64,000 nucleotides of DNA from Streptomyces cyaneogriseus subsp. noncyanogenus (GCF_000931445.1 NZ_CP010849.1:4526001-4590000); one strand, 5' to 3'. Shown: positions 34,323 to 43,720, numbered from the stretch's first letter. Translations and numbers: made by a program. Notes: a model not told the origin generated them from the sequence alone.

Positions 34323-36580
34323 CCACCACCACCCTCGCCGTCCTCGTCCCCCTCCTTCCGTTCCTGGGCGCCGCCGCCGGCCTCCTGCTGGGCCGCACCG
34401 GCCCCGGGTTCGTCCGCCCGCTCGCCGTGCTGCCGACGCTCGCGTCCCTCGTGCTCGCCTGCCTGGTCGCCGCGGACCAGGGCGGCGACCGGGCCATCGA
34501 CGCCGCCACCGGGCTCACGCCCACCGGCTCGGTCCCGATCGAGCTCGCCCTGCACATCGACGGCTTCGCCGCGCTCACCGCCGTCCTGGTCGCCCTGGTG
34601 GCGACCTGCGTGCAGATCTACTCCACGGGCTACCTGCGCGAGGACCCGCGCTATCCCTCGTACGCCGCTCTCGTCTCCCTCTTCACCTCCGCGATGCTCC
34701 TCGTCGTCTACTCCGGCGACCTGATGGTGCTGCTGGTCGGCTGGGAGATCATGGGCATCTGCTCGTACTTCCTGGTCGGCCACTACTGGGAGACCCCCCA
34801 GGCGCGCGCCGCCTCCCTGAAGGCGTTCCTGGTGACCAAGCTCGGTGACGTCCCCTTCCTGATCGGACTGTTCGCGCTGGCCACCGACGCAGGGTCCTTC
34901 CGCGTCACCAAGGTCCTCGGCGCGGTCGCGAGCGGCGGACTCGACCACCCGACGCTGATCGCCCTCCTGCTGCTGGCCGGCGTCGCGGGCAAGTCGGCGC
35001 AGTTCCCGCTGCACACCTGGCTCCCCGACGCCATGGCGGGCCCCACCCCGGTCTCCGCGCTCATCCACGCCGCGACGATGGTCGCCGCCGGTGTCTACTT
35101 CATCGCCCGGCTCCTCCCGGTCTTCGAGGCCTCACAGGCCGCGATGGTGGTCCTGGCCGTCATGGCCGCCGTCACGATGACCGGCTCCGCCCTCGCCGCG
35201 CTCGCCCAGGACGACATCAAACGCGTCCTCGCCTACTCGACGATCGGCCAGCTCGGCTACATGACCGGCGCCCTCGCCGTCGGCGACCGGTCGGCCGCCG
35301 TCTTCCACCTCCTGTCCCACGGCGCCTTCAAGGCGCTGCTGTTCCTCGCGGCCGGCGTGCTCATCCACGCCTCCGGCACCAACTCGCTGGCCGCCATGTC
35401 CCGCATGCGGAACCTGCGCGACCGCGTCCCCGACGCCTACTGGACGATGACCGTGGCGCTGCTGGCGCTCGCCGCCATCCCGCCGTTCAGCGGCTTCTTC
35501 TCCAAGGAGTCCGTCCTCGGCGCCGCCGAACACGTCGTCGGCGGCCACACCGAGCACGCCCCCGGCGCCGCCGGATGGACCGTCCTGCTCGCCGGCCTGC
35601 TCACGGCGCTGCTCACCGCCGCGTACGCGACGCGCCTGTGGCTGCTCGCCTTCCGCGGGCAGGGCGCCGAAGCGCCCGACCACGGCAGGCAGCCGCTCGC
35701 GATGAACGCCGTGCTGTGGGTGCTCGCCGTGCCCTCCCTCGCTCTGGGCGGACTCGCCTTCCGCCTGCTGCCCGACTGGTTCGACGGCCGCGACCTGACC
35801 CCGACCCTCCCCACCTCCGTGCTGGGCACGGGCGTGGCCCTGGGCGGCGGCATCGTCACCTACGCGACCTGGCGGCACACCTCGTATAACTTCGTATAAT
35901 GTATGCTATACGAAGTTATTACGCCGCCTGCTGCCCGACTGGTTCGACGGCCGCGACCTGACCCCGACCCTCCCCACCTCCGTGCTGGGCACGGGCGTGG
36001 CCCTGGGCGGCGGCATCGTCACCTACGCGACCTGGCGGCACACCTCGTATAACTTCGTATAATGTATGCTATACGAAGTTATTACGTGCTGGGCACGGGC
36101 GTGGCCCTGGTCGGCGGCATCGTCACCTACGCGACCTGGCGGCACACCACAGCACTCGCCGCCCGTGTGCCCCTCGGCGCGGTCGCCGCCCACCCCGAGG
36201 GCGACGCCGGCCGGGTCGAGGCCGAGGCCATCGCCAGCCACGCCCCCGCCTACGGCGACGTGGCCCACGCCGCCGACCCGGCGGACCCCGGACGGCTCCT
36301 GCTCGGCCCCCTGCACCGGCCCGCGGCCGCCGGCTTCCACCTGGACGCCGTGTACACGGCCCTGTTCGTGCGCCCGGTGCGGGCCGGGGCGAGCCTCGTC
36401 CGGTTCCTCGACCGAGAGGTCGTCGACACCTACGTACGCGGGGCGGGAGCCCTCCCGCGGTGGCTCGGCGCCGCCGCCCGCCGGGCCCAGACCGGCAACG
36501 TCCAGACCTATGTGAGCGCGCTGCTCGCCGGCACCGTCGTCCTCGCGGTCGCCGCCGTCCTCGTCGCCACGGGAGCGTGA
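34319..36580 (+). CDS. nuoL2: Complex I-like subunit L, second cluster; interrupted by two linker sequences in this assembly
   Basis: The gene for the largest antiporter-like pump subunit. GTG at 34319 overlaps the nuoK2 stop. As written, the frame stops at 35899, inside foreign sequence. The real gene resumes at 36149 and ends at 36580; skipping 35882-36148 (267 bp) gives one intact frame of 664 residues. Key pieces are VGWEIMGICSYFLVGHYWE, AGKSAQFPLHTWLPDAM, HAATMVAAGVYFIARLLP, AQDDIKRVLAYSTIGQLG, and after the gap the lateral-helix region and a final membrane helix (ALLAGTVVLAVAAVLVATG). Only the assembly looks damaged. An automatic annotation would wrongly show a 526-residue protein plus a fragment starting MYAIRSYY. 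Confidence 0.92.
35882..35923. other. 454 paired-end linker (loxP-based), copy 1: assembly artefact
   Basis: A 42-bp block made of TCGT, the perfect 34-bp loxP site (35886-35919) and TACG. The whole 42-mer equals the Roche 454 Titanium paired-end linker as I recall it. It translates to nonsense typical of contaminated database entries, for example ITSYSIHYTKLYE on the reverse strand. Confidence 0.93.
36045..36086. other. 454 paired-end linker (loxP-based), copy 2: assembly artefact
   Basis: A second exact copy of the 42-mer, with the loxP core at 36049-36082, in the same orientation as copy 1. It follows the same nuoL2 base as copy 1 and is followed by a partial re-reading of the same nuoL2 sequence. 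Confidence 0.93.
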
Positions 36581-36586
36581 GCAGGC

Positions 36587-38161
36587 GTGATCGATATCAG
36601 CGAGTCCGTGATGCAGTTCCTCCTGGCGTTCATCGTGGCCGGTCCGCTCCTCGGCGCCGCCGCCGCTCTCCTGCCCGCCCCGCCCGGGCTGAAGGGGAAG
36701 TCCCCGGAGCAGGCCGTGCTGCGGCACGGCGTCACCGTCACCGGCGCCGTCCTCCTCGCCGCGGTCGTCCTCGCGCTCGGCTTCGACCACGACCACCCGT
36801 CGAGGATGCAGGCGAGCACGGACATCAGCTGGATCCCCGCACTCGACGTGCGGATCCACCTCGGCATCGACGGCATCTCCCTCCCCCTCCTGGTCCTGAC
36901 CGCGCTGCTGACCTTCCTCTGCGCGCTCTACTCGTACTTCAAGATGCCCGCGGGCCCCTCCCCGAAGGCGTTCGTCGCCCTGCTGCTCGTCCTGGAGTCC
37001 GGCACCCTCGCCACCTTCGCCGTCCTCGACCTGCTGCTGTTCTTCCTCGCCTTCGAGATGGTCCTCATCCCGATGTACTTCCTCATCGCCCGCTGGGGCG
37101 GCGAGGGCCGGGCCGAGGCGGCCTGGAAATTCATCCTGTACACGCTGCTCGGCTCCGTGGTCATGCTGCTCGGCCTGCTCCTGATCGGACTCAGGGCGGG
37201 CACGTTCGACATGGTGGCACTCGCCACTGACAACGGCCGGTCGCTGACCACATCCGTGCAGGTCGTCGCCGTTCTGGCGATCGGGATCGGGCTCGCGGTG
37301 AAGACCCCGATGTGGCCGCTGCACAGTTGGCTGCCCGACGCCCACACCGCCGCGCCGACCGTCGGCTCGGTCCTGCTGGCCGGTGTGCTGCTGAAGATGG
37401 GCACGTACGGGTTGGTCCGCATCCTCCTGCCCGTCGCCCCGGACGGCTTCCGCACGTTCGCGCCCTACCTCGCCGCCTTCGCGGTCGTCGGGATCATCTA
37501 CGGGTCCCTGGCCTGCCTGGCCCTGGCCAGGCGCGGCGCGAAGGGCGACCTGAAGCGGCTCATCGCCTACTCCTCCGTCGGCCACATGGGTTTCGTCCTG
37601 CTCGGGATCGCGACCATGACCCCGACCGGCGTCAACGGCGCCCTGTTCGCCAACATCGCCCACGGCCTCATCACCGGCCTGCTGTTCTTCCTGGTCGGCG
37701 CGGTGAAGGACCGCACCGGCACCACCGACCTCGACACGCTCGCCGAGGAGACCGGCGCCGCCCTGTACGGCAAGGCCCCCCGCCTGGGCGCCCTGCTCGC
37801 CTTCGGCGCCGTCGCCTCGCTCGGCCTGCCGGGGCTGGCCGGCTTCTGGGGCGAGATGCTCGCCCTCTTCGGCGCCTTCGACCCGCACCCCGGCCTCAGC
37901 CGTCCCGCCTTCCTGACCTTCATGGCGATCGGCGCGTTCGGCACGCTGCTGACCGCCGCGTACCTGCTGACCGTGGTCCGCCGCGTCTGCATGGGCACGG
38001 TCCCGAGGGAAGCCCCGAAGCTCACCGACGTACGCCGTTACGAGTTCGCGGCCTGGACGCCGCTCGTCGTCCTCACCGTCGTCGCCGGGCTGTGGCCCAA
38101 GGTGCTCCTGGGACTGAGCGACCCGGCCGTGCAGCAGCTCCTCGCAGGAGGCACCCGATGA
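36587..38161 (+). CDS. nuoM2: Complex I-like subunit M, second cluster
   Basis: A 524-residue antiporter-like subunit with about 14 helices. Conserved parts are FLAFEMVLIPMYFLIARWGG (proton-path Glu), VKTPMWPLHSWLPDAHTAAP, GVLLKMGTYGLVRI and KGDLKRLIAYSSVGHMGF. GTG start six bases after the nuoL2 stop. ATGA overlap with nuoN2. It is homologous to the nuoM at the window start but belongs to the second cluster. Confidence 0.94.
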   Translation: MIDISESVMQFLLAFIVAGPLLGAAAALLPAPPGLKGKSPEQAVLRHGVTVTGAVLLAAVVLALGFDHDHPSRMQASTDISWIPALDVRIHLGIDGISLPLLVLTALLTFLCALYSYFKMPAGPSPKAFVALLLVLESGTLATFAVLDLLLFFLAFEMVLIPMYFLIARWGGEGRAEAAWKFILYTLLGSVVMLLGLLLIGLRAGTFDMVALATDNGRSLTTSVQVVAVLAIGIGLAVKTPMWPLHSWLPDAHTAAPTVGSVLLAGVLLKMGTYGLVRILLPVAPDGFRTFAPYLAAFAVVGIIYGSLACLALARRGAKGDLKRLIAYSSVGHMGFVLLGIATMTPTGVNGALFANIAHGLITGLLFFLVGAVKDRTGTTDLDTLAEETGAALYGKAPRLGALLAFGAVASLGLPGLAGFWGEMLALFGAFDPHPGLSRPAFLTFMAIGAFGTLLTAAYLLTVVRRVCMGTVPREAPKLTDVRRYEFAAWTPLVVLTVVAGLWPKVLLGLSDPAVQQLLAGGTR

Positions 38162-39681
38162 GCTCCCCGGTCCAGCCCCTGGCCGCGTCGCTGATCCAGT
38201 CCGTCGACTGGCTCGCCATCGCGCCGCCGACCATCGCGGCGGTCGTCGGCCTCGTCGTCCTCGTCGCGGACCTCTTCGTCGCCGAAGGCCGCAAGGCGCT
38301 CCTCGGCGGGCTGTCGGTCGCCGGTCTCGCCGCGTCCCTGCTCATGCTGCTGCCCCTCCTCGACGGCGACCGCTCCACCTTCTGCCTCACCGGCGACGCC
38401 GGCGTCTGCAGCTACACCGCGGACCAGTTCACGCTGGTCGTCCAGTTCCTGGTGCTCGGCGGCGCCCTCGTGGCCGCCCTGCTGTCGGTCACCGCCCTGA
38501 AGGACGCGGACCGGGGGCTGCCCGAGGGGGAGTTCTGGTTCCTGCTGCTGTCCTCCGCGGCCGGTGCCGCCCTCCTGCCCGCCTCCCGCGACCTCGCGAC
38601 CCTCATCGTCGCCCTGGAGGTCGCCTCCCTTCCCGCCTTCGCCCTCGTCGGCCTGCGGCACGGCGACCGGCGCTCCTCGGAAGCGGCCCTGAAGTTCTTC
38701 CTGTCCTCGGTCACCGCCACCGCGGTCAGCCTCATGGGCATCAGCTTCCTGTACGCCTCCACCGGCACCCTCTACCTCGTCCGGATCGCCGACCGCGTGC
38801 AGCACGTCGACGGGCAGCTCACGACACTGGCCCACGCCGGAGTCGTCCTCACCCTCGTCGGGTTCGCCTTCAAGACGGCCGCCGTCCCCTTCCACTTCTG
38901 GGTCCCCGACACCTACGTCGGTGCCCCCCTCCCCATCGCCGCCTACCTGTCGGTCGTCGGCAAGGCGGTCGGCTTCTCCGGCCTGATCCTCGTCGCGGTC
39001 GTCGCCCTCCCGTCGTACGCCGACGTATGGGGCCCGGCGCTCGCCGTGCTGGCCGCCCTCACCATGACCATCGGCAACGCGGGCGCCCTGCGGCAGCAGT
39101 CCACGCGCGCGTACAGCGCGGTACGCCTCCTCGCGTGGTCGTCGGTCGGCCAGGCCGGCTACCTCCTGGTGCCGATCGCCGCCGCCGCGTACTCCGACGA
39201 CGCCGAGCGGTCCGTCGGCTCCACCCTCGCCTACGCCCTGATGTACGCCGCCGTGAACCTCGGCGCCTTCGCGGTGGCCGCCCTGGTGGGCCGTACGCGC
39301 TCCCTCAACCGCGTCTGCGACTACCGCGGCCTGTACGCGACCAACCCCCTGACGGCGCTGCTCCTGGCGTTCTTCCTGCTCTGCCTCGCCGGACTGCCGC
39401 CGGGCGTCATCGGCCTGTTCGCCAAGGTCACCGTCTTCTCCGCGGCCGTCGACGCGGGCCTGGGCTGGCTCGCCGTGGTGATGGCCGTCAACGTCGTCGT
39501 CGCGCTGTTCTACTACCTCCAGTGGACGGCCCTGCTGTTCCGCGCCCCCGAGGGGGAGGCCGTCCAGCACCGCCTCCCCGCCCCCCTCACGGCAGCGATC
39601 ACCGTCACCGGAGTCCTCGCCGTGGTCCTCTCGGGAGCCCCCCAGCTGGTCCTGCGCTTCGCCGACACCGGGCTGTTCTGA
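38158..39681 (+). CDS. nuoN2: Complex I-like subunit N, second cluster
   Basis: A 507-residue antiporter-like subunit. VALEVASLPAFALVGL, KTAAVPFHFWVPDTYVGAPL and RLLAWSSVGQAGYLLVPIA are the NuoN landmarks; the first holds the conserved Glu. In place of the usual TQxxxKRLLAYSSI it has QQSTRAYSAVRLLAWSSV, so the lysine common in NuoN at that point is replaced. It is the last gene of the second cluster. Confidence 0.93.
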   Translation: MSSPVQPLAASLIQSVDWLAIAPPTIAAVVGLVVLVADLFVAEGRKALLGGLSVAGLAASLLMLLPLLDGDRSTFCLTGDAGVCSYTADQFTLVVQFLVLGGALVAALLSVTALKDADRGLPEGEFWFLLLSSAAGAALLPASRDLATLIVALEVASLPAFALVGLRHGDRRSSEAALKFFLSSVTATAVSLMGISFLYASTGTLYLVRIADRVQHVDGQLTTLAHAGVVLTLVGFAFKTAAVPFHFWVPDTYVGAPLPIAAYLSVVGKAVGFSGLILVAVVALPSYADVWGPALAVLAALTMTIGNAGALRQQSTRAYSAVRLLAWSSVGQAGYLLVPIAAAAYSDDAERSVGSTLAYALMYAAVNLGAFAVAALVGRTRSLNRVCDYRGLYATNPLTALLLAFFLLCLAGLPPGVIGLFAKVTVFSAAVDAGLGWLAVVMAVNVVVALFYYLQWTALLFRAPEGEAVQHRLPAPLTAAITVTGVLAVVLSGAPQLVLRFADTGLF

Positions 39682-40016
39682 CCCGGCTCTCCCCGCCCGC
39701 ACCGGTCCCCGCGGACACCCGGCACCGCCCCCGCCCTCCGCCCTCCGCGGGGCACCGGGACGCTCGCGCCCCGCGCGCGCGGGGCACTCGACGCCCCCGC
39801 GCGCGTGCCGCACACCGCCCGCCGTCACCCGTACGGCTCCCGGGCCCCGGCGCACGGACCAGGGAACTGGCGGTCCTCGCCTGGCGTTGACCGGTACGGG
39901 AGGGTCCACTGGACGTGACACCACGGCACCGGTGGCATCGGAGAACGGAAAGCAAGACCAGCAAGCGAGAGCGCCAGGAAAAGGGTTCCCCTGCTGCACC
40001 ACTTGGAGGGCGTACC
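39682..40016. other. 335-bp region after nuoN2 with GC hairpins
   Basis: A stem of about 11 bp formed by 39774-39785 and 39793-39805 could terminate the nuo cluster; there is no T-run. TTGACC near 39888 may be part of the htpX promoter. No gene is supported here. Confidence 0.45.
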
Positions 40017-40880
40017 GTGCACCGCCGGCACAACGGGCTCAGGACCGCAGTACTCCTCGGGGGACTGTCCGCACTCATCATCGTCATCGGCAGCTTCTTC
40101 GGCCGAGCGGGGCTCGTCGTCGCCGTCCTGATCGCACTGGGCACCAACGCCTACGCGTACTGGAACAGCGACAAGCTGGCCCTGCGCGCGATGCGCGCCC
40201 GCCCGGTGAGCGAGTTCGAGGCGCCCGGGCTGTACCGCATGGTCCGCGAGCTCTCCACCCAGGCCCGCCAGCCCATGCCCCGCCTCTACATCTCCCCGAC
40301 GGAGGCGCCCAACGCCTTCGCGACCGGCCGCAACCCCCGCAACGCCGCCGTGTGCTGCACCGACGGCATCCTGCGCCTGCTGGACGAGCGGGAGCTGCGC
40401 GGCGTCATCGGCCATGAGCTCAGTCACGTCTACAACCGCGACATCCTGATCTCCTCGGTCGCCGGAGCCCTCGCTTCCGTGATCATGTTCCTGGTCAACT
40501 TCGCCTGGCTGATCCCCATCGGACGCTCCGACGACGACGACGGCCCCGGCCTTCTCGGCATGCTGCTGATCATGATCCTGGGGCCGCTCGCCGCCTCGCT
40601 CATCCAACTGGCCATCAGCCGCTCCCGGGAGTACGAGGCCGACGCCGCGGGCGCCCAGCTCACCGGCGACCCGATCGCCCTGGCCGGCGCCCTGCGCAAG
40701 CTGGAACTCGGCACCAAGCAGCTCCCGCTGCCACCGGAGCCCCGGATCGAGACCGCCAGCCACATGATGATCGCCAACCCGTTCCGCCCGGGTCAGGGGC
40801 TGTCGAAGATGTTCTCCACCCACCCGCCGATGGCGGACCGCATCGCCCGGCTCGAGAAGATGGCAGGTCGCTCGCAGTGA
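40017..40880 (+). CDS. htpX: M48 family membrane zinc metalloprotease HtpX
   Basis: A 287-residue protease for quality control of membrane proteins. Two N-terminal hydrophobic segments (TAVLLGGLSALIIVIGSFFG, LVVAVLIALGTNAYAYW) precede the zinc site VIGHELSHVYNRD. Two more membrane segments follow, then the third ligand region SRSREYEADAAGAQL and the C-terminal STHPPMADRIARLEKM. GTG at 40017 is chosen for the GGAGGG upstream. Its stop overlaps the yccF start by 4 bp. Confidence 0.94.
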   Translation: MHRRHNGLRTAVLLGGLSALIIVIGSFFGRAGLVVAVLIALGTNAYAYWNSDKLALRAMRARPVSEFEAPGLYRMVRELSTQARQPMPRLYISPTEAPNAFATGRNPRNAAVCCTDGILRLLDERELRGVIGHELSHVYNRDILISSVAGALASVIMFLVNFAWLIPIGRSDDDDGPGLLGMLLIMILGPLAASLIQLAISRSREYEADAAGAQLTGDPIALAGALRKLELGTKQLPLPPEPRIETASHMMIANPFRPGQGLSKMFSTHPPMADRIARLEKMAGRSQ

Positions 40881-41269
40881 AGACCGTCCTCAACGTCATA
40901 TGGCTCGTCCTGAGCGGCTTCTGGCTGTTCCTCGGCTACCTCCTGGCCGGTGTGCTGCTGTGCCTCACCGTCATCGGCATCCCCTTCGGGATCGCCGCGT
41001 TCCGCATCGGCGTCTACGCCTTGTGGCCCTTCGGCTACACGGCGGTCGAACGCCGTGACGCCGGAGCCCCCTCGTGCGTCGGCAACGTCCTGTGGCTCGT
41101 CCTCGCCGGCTGGTGGCTGGCCCTCGGCCATGTCGTCACCGGTGTCGCGCTCTGCGTCACGATCATCGGCATCCCCCTCGGCGTCGCCAACTTCAAGCTG
41201 ATCCCGGTCTCGCTGCTCCCACTCGGCCGAGAGATCGTCCGGACGGACCGGCCGTTCACGGCCCGCTGA
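40877..41269 (+). CDS. YccF domain inner-membrane protein
   Basis: A 130-residue membrane protein made of two YccF repeats: VIWLVLSGFWLFLGYLLAGV with LTVIGIPFGIAAFRI, and VLWLVLAGWWLALGHVVTGV with VTIIGIPLGVANFKL. There are four hydrophobic segments in all. The function of the family is unknown. GTGA overlap with htpX suggests a joint membrane role. Confidence 0.92.
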   Translation: MKTVLNVIWLVLSGFWLFLGYLLAGVLLCLTVIGIPFGIAAFRIGVYALWPFGYTAVERRDAGAPSCVGNVLWLVLAGWWLALGHVVTGVALCVTIIGIPLGVANFKLIPVSLLPLGREIVRTDRPFTAR

Positions 41270-41722
41270 CCGGACGCCGCCCCCGATGCCCGCGACGGGC
41301 GCCCAGGGCCCACGGGACCCGCCCCCACCGGAGCGACGCGCGGCCCCGGTCAGGGCCGGGTCCGGTCCCCGTCCGCCGCGTTCGACCGGCCGACTTTTCC
41401 ACAAGCCCCGGGTTGTCCACAGCCCCGAGCGGCCGTCAGCGGTGGCTCGCATGATGAATCCATGACCGACAGCGAGCACCCGCCGCCCCGGACGACGAGC
41501 GATGTCCCCGGCACCCGCGCACGGACCCGCACCACGCGTCCACCCACCCGCACCGCCTTCCCCGCGCCGACCGGCAGGTTCGCGCTGGTCCCGGCCCATC
41601 GCCCCGGACGCTCGGCCGCCGACCGCATACACCTGCCGCCGCCCGGAGACACCTCCCGCATCCGGCGGGCACCTGACGGCGGCGGGCGGCCCGACGATCC
41701 GGGCGCGCGGGGCGGGGCGGAG
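41270..41722. other. 453-bp region with two DnaA-box-like sites; no firm gene
   Basis: TTTTCCACA (41395-41403) and TTGTCCACA (41413-41421) match the Streptomyces DnaA-box pattern and lie 9 bp apart. An open frame beginning ATG at 41462 has good GC bias for about 60 codons but runs on antisense through the permease gene, has no ribosome binding site and no known domain. It may be a decayed gene. Confidence 0.45.
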
Positions 41723-42973
41723 CTACCGCGAGGCCGCCCACCGCCGCACCCCGTACGCGCCCGCGCCCACCGCCAGCACACCCGCGCCCGCGGCCACCGA
41801 GGCCGCCGGGAGGGAGACCGCCACCACCACGCACCCGACGAGCCCCACCGCCGGCGCGACCCGGGCCATCGGCGCCCGTTCCAGCGTCCAGGCCGACGCG
41901 TTGGCCACCGCGTAGTACGCCAGCACCCCGAAGGAGGAGAACCCGATCGCGCCGCGCACATCCACCATGGCGGCCAGCGCGGCGACGACCACCCCCACCG
42001 CGAGCTCGGCCCGGTGCGGCACCCGGAAACGCGGGTGCACGACGGCCAGCGCTCCGGGAAGGTGCCGGTCGCGCGCCATGGCCAGCGTGGTGCGCGAGAC
42101 GCCCAGGATCAGGGCCAGCAGGGAGCCCAGGGCGGCCACGGCGGCGCCCACCCGCACCACCGGCGCCAGCTCGGGGAGGCCGGCCGCCCGCACGGCGTCG
42201 GCCAGCGGCGCGGCCGCCTGCCCGAGACCGCCCGACCCCAGCACCGAGAGGACGGCCACCGCCACGGCCACGTAGACGATCAGCGCGATGCCCAGGGCCA
42301 GCGGGATCGCCCGGGGGATGGTGCGCGCGGGATCCCGCACCTCCTCGCCGAGGGTCGCGATGCGCGCGTACCCAGCGAAGGCGAAGAACAGCAGCCCCGC
42401 CGCCTCCAGCACGCCGCCCGCCGAAGCGCCCTCCCAGACCTGGAGGTCCAGGCGTTCCGCGTCGGACCGCCCCGACCCGAGACACACCGCCACCACGGAA
42501 GCGAGGACCGCCAGTACGACCACGACGATCACCCGCGTCAGCCAGGCCGACTTCTGGACGCCGCCGTAGTTCACCGCGGTCAGCACCAGCACGGCGGCGA
42601 CCGCCACCATGTGCCTGTGTTCCGGCCAGACGTACGCGCCCACGGTGAGCGCCATGGCGGCGCAGGAAGCCGTCTTGCCGACCACGAACGACCAGCCCGC
42701 CAGATACCCCCAGAACTCCCCGAGCCGCTCACGCCCGTACACGTACGTGCCGCCCGAAGCGGGGTACAGGGCGGCCAGCCGCGCCGACGAGGAAGCGTTG
42801 CAGTAGGCGACCACGGCGGCCAGCGCCAGCCCGAGCAGCAGCCCGGACCCCGCCGCGCGGGCCGCGGGCGCCGGTGCGGCGAAGATCCCGGCGCCGAGCA
42901 TCGAGCCGAGCCCGACGACGACGGCATCCCGCACGCCGAGGGCGCGCCGCAGTTCCGAACCCGCAGATGTCAT
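41723..42973 (-). CDS. APC family amino-acid permease
   Basis: A 416-residue transporter with about 12 hydrophobic segments. The first has the APC signature VVVGLGSMLGAGIFAAPAPAAR, followed by LYPASGGTYVYGRERLGEFWGYLAGWSF, FFAFAGYARIATLGEEVRDPARTIPRAI (the conserved loop after helix 6) and a C-terminal hydrophobic end. It is a proton or cation-coupled amino-acid importer by family; the substrate is unknown. The start MTSAG is preferred over a longer low-complexity extension. Confidence 0.9.
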   Translation of the reverse strand: MTSAGSELRRALGVRDAVVVGLGSMLGAGIFAAPAPAARAAGSGLLLGLALAAVVAYCNASSSARLAALYPASGGTYVYGRERLGEFWGYLAGWSFVVGKTASCAAMALTVGAYVWPEHRHMVAVAAVLVLTAVNYGGVQKSAWLTRVIVVVVLAVLASVVAVCLGSGRSDAERLDLQVWEGASAGGVLEAAGLLFFAFAGYARIATLGEEVRDPARTIPRAIPLALGIALIVYVAVAVAVLSVLGSGGLGQAAAPLADAVRAAGLPELAPVVRVGAAVAALGSLLALILGVSRTTLAMARDRHLPGALAVVHPRFRVPHRAELAVGVVVAALAAMVDVRGAIGFSSFGVLAYYAVANASAWTLERAPMARVAPAVGLVGCVVVAVSLPAASVAAGAGVLAVGAGAYGVRRWAASR

Positions 42974-43121
42974 GGCCCGCACCCTACTGACCAGCGCGAC
43001 CACCGGGTGCGCGGGCGACGTCTCCCGCACCAGGAGAGCATGAACACCTGGCAGCCGATCCCACGAGCCGACCACGGCACCCCGCCACCGATCCCCGTCG
43101 GCCTGATGACCCCGCAGCAGA

Positions 43122-43175
43122 CGGCGAGGGCCGCCGCCGGAGCCGTGAGGCGGGGTCCGGCGGCGGCCCTCGCCG
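43122..43175 (-). terminator. Strong terminator hairpin after yajQ
   Basis: A perfect 20-bp stem (43122-43141 with 43156-43175) with a 14-base loop lies just downstream of the yajQ stop. No T-run. Confidence 0.8.
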
Positions 43176-43231
43176 TGCCGGCACAGCGGGCTCGACGGCG
43201 TGTGCGCGGATCGGGCCGACAGCTCAGTCGG

Positions 43232-43720
43232 TCACCGGTAGTTGACGAACTGCATCGCGAAGTCGAAGTCCTTGCCCTTCAGCAGCGCGATCACGGCCTG
43301 CAGATCGTCACGGCTCTTCGAGCTGACGCGCAGTTCCTCGCCCTGCACCTGGGCCTTCACGCCCTTCGGACCCTCGTCACGGATGATCTTCGCCACCTTC
43401 TTCGCGTTCTCCTGGGAGATGCCCTCCTGGATCGACGCGAAGATCTTGTACTCCTTGCCGGAGATCTGCGGCTCGCCGGCCTCCAGGGCCTTCAGCGAGA
43501 TGCCACGCTTGATCAGCTTGGACTGGAAGACGTCGAGGACAGCCTTGACCCGGTCCTCGGAGTTGGCCTCCATGAGGATCTTGTCGCCGGACCACGAGAT
43601 CGAAGCACCGACGCCCTTGAAGTCGTAGCGCTGCGAGATCTCCTTGGCGGCCTGGTTGAGGGCGTTGTCGACCTCCTGCCGCTCGACCTTCGAGACGATG
43701 TCGAAACTGGAGTCGGCCAT
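43232..43720 (-). CDS. YajQ family nucleotide-binding protein
   Basis: A 162-residue cytoplasmic protein with two RRM-like domains: MADSSFDIVSKVERQEVDNALNQ split at the start, then SWSGDKILMEANSEDRVKAV, and in the second half VQGEELRVSSKSRDDLQAVI and the C-terminal DFAMQFVNYR, all hallmarks of YajQ. YajQ homologues bind nucleotides, tRNA or c-di-GMP. AAGGAG precedes the ATG. Own strong terminator downstream. Confidence 0.95.
   Translation of the reverse strand: MADSSFDIVSKVERQEVDNALNQAAKEISQRYDFKGVGASISWSGDKILMEANSEDRVKAVLDVFQSKLIKRGISLKALEAGEPQISGKEYKIFASIQEGISQENAKKVAKIIRDEGPKGVKAQVQGEELRVSSKSRDDLQAVIALLKGKDFDFAMQFVNYR

Larger units (their letters stand above)
35761..36148 (+). repeat. Nested duplications of nuoL2 sequence around the two linkers
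   Basis: Bases 35761-35881 (121 bp) recur exactly at 35924-36044 between the linkers. Bases 35820-35881 (62 bp) recur at 36087-36148 after the second linker, with one difference (T at 36111 where the other copies have G). Both linkers follow the very same base of nuoL2. The extra 267 bp are best explained as untrimmed library reads built into the consensus. Confidence 0.93.

Noticed and set aside
35882..36086. Cre/loxP engineering scar or a natural recombinase system in nuoL2
   Set aside because: The four flanking bases on each side of each loxP match the sequencing linker, no marker or recombinase is present, and the flanks are partial re-reads of the same nuoL2 sequence.
37312..38157. Long overlapping frames inside nuoM2, recQ, korA, rpoB and other genes
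   Set aside because: In high-GC DNA the other frames lack stops by chance; the proteins are Arg/Pro/Gly-rich with no domains.
41462..41722. Possible small gene starting MTDSEHPPPR
   Set aside because: The codon bias is good for about 60 codons, but there is no ribosome binding site, no domain, and the frame runs on antisense through the permease.
43039..43200. Frame starting MNTWQPIPRADHG after an AGGAGAGC sequence
   Set aside because: The start signal is attractive, but the frame passes through the yajQ terminator hairpin and on into antisense yajQ without stopping. At most a decayed fragment.
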